Shown piece by piece: positions 34,801 through 46,800 of a DNA stretch of 64,000 bases. The stretch is taken from assembly GCF_018691265.1 (NCBI RefSeq), contig NW_024881279.1:9216243-9280242 (forward strand), read 5' to 3'. Each line of letters starts with the position of its first letter. The stretch's first letter is position 1. Below the pieces are notes generated by a model. It was not told the origin of the DNA. It ran no database searches and saw nothing but the letters and a program-made list of their open reading frames with translations. Source of the DNA: Tyto alba (Eukaryota; Chordata; Aves; Strigiformes; Tytonidae). Both the position numbers and the translations under genes were made by a program.

Positions 34801-37800
34801 TGGCTTTAGCTTATGTTACAAAGGTTTCCTCCTCACTAGTCTGCAGAATGCCTTGGACAACCTACAGCAAGTATGTAAGAGTTTACTGTCATCTGCAGCC
34901 AAAATGGTGGAAACATTAAACATAGCTCTTTGGAAAGTTGTTCTGCAGTTCTTTTGCTAAAGGGATTTATTGTACCTCATCCAGTAGCCACACTTGCTGG
35001 CTTGTGTCCCTGGAACACTGAATGTTTGATAAATGGCACAGTTTGCAGCAGGAGTTAGTCAAGAGTTAGTTTAGGTATATCCCTGCCATGTAATGCTGCA
35101 CCATCACTTCAGTCAGTCCTGAAATATTATAGGTCTTTGTTTCTTTGCTGTTGTCTTCTGCCTTTGCTGAGAGGTGATGATAAGAGAACACAAGGAATGC
35201 TGCTGAACCTTTTATCCTCCTACTGCTGCACATGAGATTTTTGTAATTCATCTGTTTGGAGTTGAAAGGGTGGGCAGGGAGGGTTGTGTTATACCTTGAA
35301 TAGTCAAACTGTTACAGTTTTTATCTTACACCTTTTGTGTATAGCTGTGTGCCCAGCCTGAAACTGAATGCTGCTTTAGTGACTCTTGATCTTCACGGTG
35401 GTTTACATCAAGCCCGACATAGAACAGTAAGCGCACCGGTGTCATTCTGGCCAGTCGCATATTCACTGACCACAGGAGAGTTGTTAACTGCACCTCTTGC
35501 CAATTGCATAGGCTGATGTGGGAATAAGACTGAATGTGCTTTTCTGGAGCAGTGGACTTCAAGGAGAAGAGGAAGTAAATGTCCATTTCTTCATGTTGTC
35601 CTCAGACAACATGCTATCCCCAACCCAGCTGGCAGAATGGGCTGCACTGGGCAAAAGGCTTGGCACTAACTCTAGCAAGGATGGCAGTTTTGTAGTACTA
35701 GACAGCTGGTATCCTGTGGATCTGACACAGTGCTTGACATAACTATTAATCTCTGTTAATGGGATTGCCTGACTCACCTTAATTTTTCATTGTGGAGTCA
35801 GCAAAGTGGATGCTTCAAGTCCGTGGAACTGAATACGCACTCCCAAGGCACACACCCAGCTTGAAGGTGGGAACCGTGTTCTGGCGCAGCAGGTTAATGC
35901 GCAGCTGACGCACAAAGTGCTTGTACTAAAGCAGCAGTCTTGGAGGTGATGGATTGTGTGTCCTTTCTTGCTTTCATGTGTCAGAACAGCTCTGGTTTCT
36001 TTAGTGGTCTACGGCTTGTGATCAAGAGAAAATGTCTATCATGTAAATGCTTTTGTGTATGTATAACAGAAAAACTGTAAATGTTAAGGCGTTTTATTAT
36101 CTTGCAGTGTGAGGAACTATTTAGAAACAGTGTTGTCAGTTGGATGGGCAGCTTTCAGAGATAAAGGTGTCTGCTGTAGCTTTTGCTGCTCCATCTTTGA
36201 GTTTCTGTTGCTAGAAGGAGACGTGCTGTACTTTGGAAAGGTTGTAGTTGAAAGAAGTTACAAAACAGCACCCCAGCAGGGTATAAGCTCCTCGAAGTAA
36301 TCTCTTGGATATTGCACATACTTGATAGACATCTCAAGGCGTAAGCCTTCTCTAAAGAGTAAACGAAAGTTCATTGGTATCCAGGCAAAGACCCTTTGGC
36401 AACCTGGACTTGGCTTTCATGTTGTCTGCTTCTTCTGGGTGAGGAGGTATTGTCTGAGCTGTGGATATAAGGTGCTCTGCAACATTTTAGTAGCACTTAA
36501 ACTCTCTTGACCCAATTTGCTTGGTTTTTTTACTGGAGCACCGATTAGCAGTGGCTTGCTAGTGTAAAAGTAAGAAGCAGTTAATTCTTGTAAGTCAAAT
36601 CCTGTGTGACACTGATTTGGGTTATGCCATCTTAGAAAAAATGGGGCAAACTCCTCAAATGAATGTGATAAACGATGGGCAGGGGTGATCCTGGTACCAG
36701 ATACTGACGCGACAGGCAAATTGCATGTTAAGACTTCAGTGGTGTGGGCTACTTCTGATGGCTGCTTTCCTTCTCTAAGTCATGACTGATCTCAGTTCTT
36801 AGCCACAGCAGGCTTCCTTGATGGCCTTAACACATTCCACAGGATTCCAGATTGTTCTGAAAATACTTTCTAAATGCTGTCTTAATTAAAGATTTCTTTA
36901 AGCCAGAATTAAGTTCTTAAAATGTTTCAGGCATTTTCTAGAAGTCTTTGAAAGCTGACTGTACATTCCTTTCAAAGTTGATCTACTGCCTGTTGTGGGT
37001 TACAAAGTAATATTGTGTCCTTGTGGGTTACAGATTCAAATGTGTGTGGTTTTGTTTTGTTTTGTTTGTTTGGTTTTGTTTGTTTGTTTGTTTGTTTTTG
37101 TTTGTTTTTGTTTTCCTTTCAGCAGTTTGCCTTTCTGTGAACTGACACTGCCACAGCGTCATGCTTTAGAATTTTGCAATTGTGTAGTTGTGGTCCTTTA
37201 GCAGTAATGGAAAAAAAAAGTCTAGTGTTTCTGGGAGGGCATTTGCAAAATCCCTGGATATGTCAGATGAGATAGTGCTGCATAAGACAAGATACTAATA
37301 GCCATCTAAAATGCCTTTGTTTTGTTTTGCAGAACCTGTGGCTGCTGCTAAAATTGCATTGGGTGGAGTTGTTGGCAGCTGACGCAGCTGTGGTGCTGCA
37401 AGTATTTTATATGCTGCTTAGAGGATTTGAAGATAAGTGCTTAAGGGACGTGCCTTTAAAGACAAGTTGCACTGTCCTGGGTCCATCCCTACCAAGATTT
37501 ACGAGAAGAGGTAGTTCTCTGCCATCAAAATAGTTATTAGAGCCTGGAATCCAAACCATGTCATGACTTTTTTTAGACAGGGACTGGGTACTGGTGTTTT
37601 GGGTTTTAATTAGTGTTCAGATTTTAAAGGCATAATGCAACTATCTGTATTCTGTGTATCTCACTGAAAAGGATGTGTATTGGAGAGAAGCGGATTTCTG
37701 TAACAGTAAAGCAGAATTCTTAGCTACAAATATGTGTTTGTAAGAAAGCTCTGGGTCTGCTCTCTCTCCAAATCCACGTTCTGCATAGATTATGTTTTTC

Positions 37801-40800
37801 CTTGCATTTTGCAGGTAGTTTGGAGGAGCTAGTGGTTCTAGTAGAGTTGTCACTTTTTCCTGGTGAGTCCAGTTAACTTCTGCAGAAAATTATATTCAAC
37901 CTCCCCTTTAATCAGTGCTAGGAAAGCTGGCTGCTGGTTTGAAGATGAAGTCAGTGCAGAGGTGTCTTTCTGAGCTTGCAGTTGGCCTTTGACGCTTTGC
38001 TGCTCAGTTCTATAATGTTGCAAAAGGTTTAAAAAAAAGAAAATTGCAACCTTGTCAGTTTATGTTGCTTCTGCTGGGACCCGTGAGCTGCTGTGAAACT
38101 ACTTATCAAGTTGATGTTCAGATTCTGATTGACAATTGCAAGAGTATGTCAGACTAGAACTCAGCCCAAAAATAAATACATGGTTATAGAGAGCATGTCA
38201 TGTACATCATCCCAAAATTTCTTACAATAAGTGAAATGTTAATTGTTTTGTATTTGCTTTGCAATCTTCTGATGTATCAAAAGCCATGTAGTTATCTATC
38301 CTTATTAAAGGTTCTGAAGTGGCAATGGTTGACTGTCTCCGTATTTGCTGTTCAATTACTATTAAGTAACAGGAAAGCCTGCTAAGTGGTCAGTCAGCAA
38401 AAGTGTTACTGGGAAACTACGTGGCTATTGAGCACTTAAAAGCTGAAGACAAATTTTCAAGTGTTTTTTGTGTTCTGAAAGAAGGATGGGAGGCAGTTCT
38501 TACGAACTTTGCACTGAGATCAGACTAAGCAGTGAAGGCAATAAGTGAGTGCATTAATCTGTGGGGATGAGGAAAACATTTATTTCCTAAGGGAACAAAG
38601 TATGACAGGGCTGTTTATCTCCCTTAAGTTTCTCAGGAGATATGAACCGAAAATACATTGTACTTAGCTGCTTTTATCACTGTACTATGTAATTTCTTTG
38701 TAAAATATCTTACCCAGAGAGGTCAGTTTTCTAGCACAAGCCTTGCTCCTCTGTTCTTCCTCTGGTCTTGAAAGAGTTTTGCAGATTTGCCTTGTTTGTG
38801 AGAGGTGCTTCCTCCAGAGCAGCATAGGTAAAAAGAGGTTTAGAGCTGCTTGCATTAAAAAGACAAGGCCATAACATAGTTGTGAGACAGTAGCTTTTCC
38901 CTGACCCACAAAACAGCATATATTGGGAAGGTGCAGTTGGAGGTTTACATAGTTTTTGGACTACTTCACTAACAGCTGAAGCACAAGTTATGTGTTTATT
39001 CAGAGGATTTCCACTTGCAGTGTATCATTCTCCCAGTCTCTCACTCTGGATCTGGACAGCAGACTGTCCTTACGGGTGTGGGGCTCTTTGCTCACAGGCT
39101 ATGAAGTTGTGCTGAGCGTTTGCTATTTGTTTTGAGTTGGACACGCCTGCCTGCCTGTTGGGCAAGTTGTTTCAGTTGGCTTCAACCTTTCCATACGGAA
39201 ATGCCTGTTTGGACCACAGTAACAGCTGAATGAGCTGGTTGTCCAGAATGTTTTGCTTGAGTTATCTCTAAAGCCAAAGCCGTGGAAGGCTTTTTAACAC
39301 AGAAATTTAGCATGAGCAAATACAAAGTTAGGCAAAGCCTGTTGAACTGGTGGCAGCTTGTATAGAAGCACTCCCTAAAGGAAGGGAGAGGCTTTTGTGA
39401 GTGCCCTATCAGTGTCTGGCTGCACACACAGCCTTGAGACTTTGTTCCTGTTGTACTGCTGGGAGTGAGTCCACAGCCCTGTAAGTCTTGGCTATACCTG
39501 TAGTAGCTGTGCTTTTCCAGCCTCAGTGTTTGTGTACCTTACATCTGTGCTGATTTATAATGCTCAAGAACCTTTGGAGCAGTAAAACTCTATCACCTTG
39601 TTTGAATGGCTTTCATTCAGAGGGGAGACGTGGGTCAAAATTGAGTTTGACTGGATTAAAATCCCTGCTATCATTCACTTCATTTGAAACAGTAAGACAC
39701 TTTATTTGAGATGGAGTTTAAATTTTAAAACCACAATGTAAAATACTCAGGAAGCGATGTTATTTTGTGCACCCCTAATGGTGATAACTGGGATAAAACA
39801 ATTGCAGGAAACTTATTTCTGGGGGATAAGTGAAGGGAGGTATTCTGGGCATGGCACTTTTACGATAACTCCTGGAGTTTACGCCTCTTACCAGAAGTAT
39901 TTTGTATGTTTGACTGATACAATCATAACCAACTGGATTATGGGAATTTTAAGGTTTTTTTTTTTAAAAAGCATTTTTCAAAAAGCCCAAGAAGTCCAAT
40001 TAGTAGAATTCAATTCATAGGAGTTTAAAAATTAATGGTAAGTTACCTTATAAAATATAGATCACCTGAGACTAAACTAAGAGCAGACATATGGTTTTGA
40101 TTTTATTTTTCCCCCTTTCAAACTCTAGCAGGGTACTGAGGCCAGGCAACTTTATTTTCCTGATACATTATAACCAGCTGCAGCTGTTTTAGACATTATT
40201 GCTCCTAAATGGGCTTTGACAAATATCTCCTGGAAGCCAGCAGCTCTAAATATTACATGCAATGTATTCTGAGGAATTGTTGAAAGGAAAGTTTTAGGAA
40301 TTAAACATTCAGCGTCTGAATCAAGAAAATTTACTTTCTGCCCTTGTCAGGGGATTTGCTAGCTGAAAAACATTCTTTTGTGAGACATGCACAGATGTTA
40401 GTGAGAACACATATAGACACTTGAATAAATATTGCCATGGATGGTCTCGCAAAGTATGTTATTTACTGGCCCTCTATTGCTAGTACTGGAAGGAGGACAC
40501 TTGCTTGAAAGGGTACTTCAACATATATCTAAATGTTGAACTGAAATCTGTAACAGGTATGCAACTTTTCACTATTCAGGCAAAAAAACCCCTGAAACAT
40601 GCATTTGAACCTGTGGAAACATTGTGTTTTGTACGTCAGTGACAACATCATGGCCCTCTACTACAGAAACTGTGATATTTCAATTATTCTGTTCAGGATT
40701 AAAGTAAAGAACTTTAAGTAAATATCTTCTTGTGCTTTTTCTTTGCATAGCTTTGAATTGTACAATGGGCAAGAAGGGCATCTTCTTATATATATATATG

Positions 40801-43800
40801 GGGTACAAAATGATGCTTGAATGTTCAAACGTATGGCTTTGGGGTGGAGAGAGACTATATGATTATTGGGAATTGCATCAGATGTCCTTGACTTCCAAAA
40901 TTCAGACAGCTTGATTCATCCCTGCCTAAACCATTCACTCACTTTTCCATACCCTGAGAGGTGTTGGGAAAATATCTGTGCTTTGCTGTAAACACCTCAT
41001 TAAAATGTGATTCAGTATGCAGCACCCTGAGTTCTCAGTCTGATCAACTGAGGAGAAAGGAGGTATCCTGAGAGGACAGGCTGAGCACCCAAAGGCTGAA
41101 TGCTCAAAACTAGGTAGTGGAAATACCCCTTAGGCAGGGATGTGCCATACAGGCAATACATCTGATAAGAATTGCTTATATGTTAGCGGTTCATCAAGTA
41201 AGGGCGGTCCTAATTGTTTGAAATTGTTGGGGGTTTTGCCAAAAATCTTTATAGAGAGTTTTAAATGAAAATGGAGATTGCCTAAGTGTTATCAGTAGCT
41301 TTTTGTGCAAGGGCTTCTTTGGTAAAAAGGTATTTCAGAACAAGCTAACTTCATATATATAAAAGGTTAATGATGCATCTCATTTGTAACCAAAGGGAAT
41401 CTCCTTGCCTGTCTGTGTTACCCCTAAAAAGCCTTCCTCCAGCTTTGGACCAGTTTAAATATAAGCCAGCTTGTGCTCATTGAAATCCCTAGATTCTGCC
41501 TGGCACTGGGGAGCAATTCCAAGAGAAGATTAGAGATGGCAAGCATCAATGGGTAACTACTTGAGCAAGGACCTGTATGCTTTGCTTGAAGGGACATGGC
41601 ACACTGCCCTGCAGCAGGGAGTCGAATCAAGCAAATGCAAGTCTAATGATTTGGATTTTGCTACTTCACATTAGTGTTTAAAACTGCTTAGATATAATCC
41701 TCCTAGCAAATCTCTTCATGCTTTGAGATGGCAAACTGTCACTGCTGCACACTGATTTTTAAGTATGAACTGGTTACACTGAATTCTTGTGCAGCTGAAC
41801 AAAGGGTCTCACTGATGCCTGGCAAAGAGGAGAAGTTTTCATGTTTGATTCTATTTGTACAGGAGCATAAAATGGTTCTTTGTATCAGTGTGCAAATGAA
41901 ATATTCAGCCAAAGGTTTGGTTTTGATACTTGCCAGTTGTGTCGTGATTCTGGAAAATATATATATATCAAATACTTGGCAGCTGGGGGGGAACTCTGGT
42001 AAGTTGCTTTAGAGCTACTGGTTGCATGTGTTTAGTTGAACATGTTTTCTTGTCTTACAAATTATTACTAAGAAAGTTTACATTGAAGGTTGATGTTCAT
42101 AATATGAATCGTTTCTGAGTGGCTGTTCACCTGAGCCACAAAAAAGTTTTTTCCCCCAGTTGCCCAGAATGTTTCCACTATCTTTAGAGTTTGCTCTGGT
42201 TTCTTGCCATGACTTCATCAGAAAAAAAACTCCAAGATAGTATGTGTCCCTCAGCTATAGCTATCTTAACGTACTTATGCTCAGAGGTCCCTTCTCTGTA
42301 AGGTGTATAGAGCCTAAAGTTTTCGCGTTTCTGATTAAAAGACAAGCCACAGTTCATTTTCTGAAACATCAATCAAAAGCATGCAGTACTTTTATGCAGC
42401 ACTCAGAAGAATGAACTTTGGCTTGCATCTTCTTGTAAGGAAAAGAGAATGATCCAAGCTTTAATGGAAATTAGCAGAAAGTTGGCTTCTATTTAACTTG
42501 AAGGAATTTGGGGTGTTTTCTCATCTCTGTGGTCTAAATGGAATATCTTGGCTTGTCCAAAACAACTGCTGCTTTTTGAAAATGCATTTAAAGGAATTTT
42601 GGATATTAAAATATTTGATTTTTCCCGCTTCACCACCATGTACTATAGTTGCTTCATACTTTCCCTTCTTGGATGACATGTTTAGCTTACTGTAGTGAGA
42701 GCTGCTATGTAAATTGTTCCAGACAGTCAGAATATTTTTTACTGAGGATGTGATGAAGGCTTTTAACTACTTGATCATTGGTGGTTTTTTTTTCATGCAG
42801 TGATCTTTCTGAAGCTTGCAAAGAAGGTTACTTAAATAGAGCGGTTTTGCTGTGGAGTTGTTGTTTAATCGGGATCTTCTTTGGCTGTCACTGAGATTAA
42901 AATGTTATCATGGGCTTGATGCAGCTCTGAAAACTAAAGCCAAGTGCCTGTTTAAAGTTTTATATAGGGAAGGTGGTTTAAATTGCAGCAACCAATTAGA
43001 TTCAGCTGTTTGGAGATGTTAAAAATAGGTGTACTAAGCAGCCAAAAAAGTGTTGAATTTCCCACCTACTAGTATGCCTTTATTGATTCCTTTAAAGGCT
43101 GGCACTGAGGTTTCCCTTCTGTTTTTACAGAAGCACCATTCCACTTTAGAAGGTTTTTAACCGCTTTGGTTCAGTAAGAAAGTTGGGGGAAAGTGGAGAT
43201 TGATACATGTTCCTGTATGAGGGAGTATGAAAGTGTGAATTTGAATTTGTGAGTTGTAGAGATAGCAGGAAGAATATTAATTGTCTGAATGTGCTGTTCT
43301 GCCTGAGGAATAATGATCCAGTAACCAAACAGTATGTGTTAAGGAGGGGTTTGACACAAGTTGTCTCACTAATAGAGGTGATTTGATTATCTTGCCCCCA
43401 TTTTGCAGCTTACTTCCCCCTCCATTGTGCTCGTACGGCTCCAGATGGTGACCTGCTGTAAACTAGATCGATGAGACGAGCTGGATTTGAAACAGGAAAA
43501 AAGCCTTTTTAACTGAGATTTGCTCCCAAAGATTATGAGTATAGAATAGCAGCGTAATTCAGCAAAGAGTTTTGCTGGGCTGTGTAGAGGAAAAAGACTG
43601 TTGGTCTCAGCTGTTCAAAGCATTTGCAAGGATTTATTTCAGACCATGGACAAAAGTGTCAGGATTTATCAATCTAAGATTAGTTTTACTTGAACGTACA
43701 TAGCAGCCTTCATTTTGTTTATGTGAATTGGAAAGTAATTCCACTAAATTGCGTGTATTAAGAGTCTTATTTTTTACTTTTGGCAAGATTGACATCTTAT

Positions 43801-46800
43801 CATTACAATAACTGTTACGATCCTTCCTCTTCCTAATGTAATTTGTGAAAATCCAGTCCTATGTAGGCTGCTTCTGAGCAGCTGTCCTAAGTGGGATTAC
43901 TGAAACATCGACATTTATCTGAGCTTTTTACTTTTATAATTCGTAATAGCCAACTGTTCTGTGTTGTGCTTTTGGGATGGTGAACTTGTTTTGCCCCTTT
44001 GCACAGTGGTAAATTTATGGAAATACATAAATATTTCCTAATCTGGGAGCATCACATGGACACTTAAATCTTCAAGTCTCTTTGCTTGTTACTTCAAGTT
44101 TCAAGAGGTGTTCTTAGAAGTAAAAAAGACTACTTCACTTAATGTACAGCCCCTAAGAGTATTTTATAACATCGGGCATGGGGAGAGAGGGCTAGTTGAA
44201 GGCATCTGTGAAGCGATACTGAGAGAAGTAAAATCTTGAGGGGGAGTGAAAGTATTTCATTTCTCTGTATGCCTGTTGAAGTGAATTTACATGCATCTGA
44301 AAGACCACTCTGGCAACTTGCTATGCAATACCGAGGCTGACTTTTAGTATGTGTTAGATATGAATTATGAAGTGATCTGAGTTCATATTCAGTGTGCATC
44401 TCTTAATAGCATAAAATTATTCAAAGTTGAGTTGTTTCCTAGCATTTATGATTCTTTTGCCTTTCTAGCAAAGGTGGTAACTTTTACATGTAGCATTTTA
44501 CTTGCATTTTCAGAAAACAGTTGCTTTTTTTATGTTGCCTTAAAATATGTAGCTTGTCTCTGAGTGGTCTTGCATGTGCCAACATCCAAAACTAGAACCG
44601 TATCCATTTAATAAATTTAGTTTGGGATTCAGGCTAACGTTCTTGGGCAAAAGAAAGCTTGCCATGTAGCATCATGTTCTATAATCTCATGGGGAGAAAT
44701 TAGTCACAGGTTTGGGTGTGGCTGATTTTGGTTTGGGCTAAATAATCTGCCTATTTATTACTACTAGTTTTGGTAAACAGTGTGGTGCTTTTTTTCCTGA
44801 AGCTTGACAACCAGCCTTCGTCTTGCAGTTCCATTTTTACTTAAAAAGCCATCTCTCTTACCACAGCCTTTATCTTCCATGCATCCTTCCTTATGAGTAG
44901 CACTGCAGAGATGATGTTTTCCACAACAGGCTACTTGATTAAATGTTACGACAAATTATTACAGCCACTTGAAAGGGGTTGCTGTTGTCTTTAATTTTAC
45001 AGTGTCAGGTTACCCTGTTTTAAGGAAATACCAAAACTCTGTCTCCCTTTTATAGAGGTCAATATATGTGTCTCGCCTGTAAACGTGTCAGCCCTGTATG
45101 TCCTCTCCTTTATGGCAGGGAGAACAGATGTTTCTACCTACCAAAAGATGCTTCAGGCATTTGCTGCAGGAGATGGCCACCAGGCTGTCAAAAGCAATCT
45201 TTATGGGCAGGCTGGTCTTTCACAAGGAGATGTGTTTACAGAGCATGAAATTAACATTTTTGCACAGAGGCAAATAATTGCTTACAATGGAGACTTTAGT
45301 AGCAGATTTGAAGCTTCAATGATTATTAGTAAGGTCAGATGGAGCACATAGTGATGTCCACCTCCTGAGTAAAGTCATTCAGAACTTTTTAGGCATTCAT
45401 TTATGCTTAAAGGTTTTAAGATGTTGTAATGTTCGTGCCTTGAGCTTGTCACTTTTGATAAAAACTTGTACTAGGCTGTGTTGCTATATCTGTATATGTG
45501 GTATGGTTCCTTCAAAATCATTCTTGAAAGGAAAATTATTTTTTGATTTGCAGAGAGAAGGGGCAACCCATTCCCCTTACCTTAGTCTTGAATTATTATG
45601 TAGTAGTAGTCCAGCAACAGCTGGGTTTTTAAGAGACTTTGTAGGAAGTGTCTGTGAAACAAGCCTTGGTCACCATCAAAATGGATCTGTGTGAAAGCTT
45701 TCTATGGTCAGGAGATGGGTCTAAAAGGCCCATGGACCTCAGGTAGTGTTGGCTGTGCTGAGCTGCTCTCGTTAATGCTCTCTCTAGTCAGGTCAGGGTT
45801 TTTTCTTGAGCAGTGGTAAAAAGCTGTTTCCGGAGAATGGACACTGGCAGAATTAATCAGATCAATTCTTCACTTATGACAAAGATCGAATCTTGAACTT
45901 CAGTCTTCTATGGTAATAAGACCAGTTCATCATCATTAATCGCATCTCTTCATTCCCAGTTTCCTCAGCCTGCTCACTCCCTCAAGGTGACTTCCCCACT
46001 CAACAGATGTGCATATCTGACAGAACATTTAAAAACCACTGAGCTTGAAGTAGATAAACTTTTTGTAGAAGAAATTTTGTTCCATTGCAATTAACCACAT
46101 CACAGAACTTAGTAAATTAGATTAATGTTAAATATAAGAGTCCAGTCAAAGTGGAGGTAGCTTTTCCTCTCTGCACACCACAGTTGTAAATGGCACTTAA
46201 GGCTTGGAGTGCTCCATTTTCAAAACCTCTGTGCTTCTTCAGGGAGGGAAAAACTAAAAAGTAACCAACATCAGAAAATCTGTTCTGAAAACCTTTTTAA
46301 AATGCCCTATGTTCCATCCATGATCTTCTCATTGTTTTTCTTTGACGGCATTCTTCAGAGACAATGGGACTTCTTGATTTGTTCATATTGTGCTGAGCAG
46401 CCCTAACCATAACACCTTTCAGTAGTTAGCCTCATCTGTCCTGAAAGCCAGTGCACGTGGCTCTTAAAGGAATGCCCAAGCATGACCTGAATATTCCCCA
46501 GAACAACTGTCCTTGTGTTCTGGGAACACCTGAAATCTAGGGTACAGGATACATCTCACTCCCCATTCCCATTTAAAGAAGGCTTAAAAATAGTTTAATC
46601 TACTTCTGTAGAAGACTGAACAGAGATTCACCTTCAAAATTCCTCCAAACAGGTGAAATGGAGCTCAGTGTTTCTGCACACTTCATGTAGGCTGTGCAAT
46701 AGCACTGTTTTGCCAGTGTTGTTTTTGCCATGAGGTGTTACACCATAAATTTTCAGTGGACACGAGAGATCATACATACTATGAATTACTCAGATGCTCT

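Larger units (their letters stand above)
30000..40000 (+). other. GALNT10: GALNT10 intron 1, third part
   Basis: Mostly AT-rich intron. T12 occurs at 30413-30424 and T11 at 39955-39965. A chance-length frame of 157 codons occurs at 30675-31148. Somewhat GC-richer segments at about 31,960-32,580 and 35,320-35,960 carry neighbouring open frames, but none is recognisable. No RNA gene was identified. Confidence 0.6.

Noticed and set aside
40640..40665. second CTCF-like site (GGCCCTCTACTAC, minus strand core)
   Set aside because: Only the AGAGGGC core matches. Both flanks depart from the consensus.
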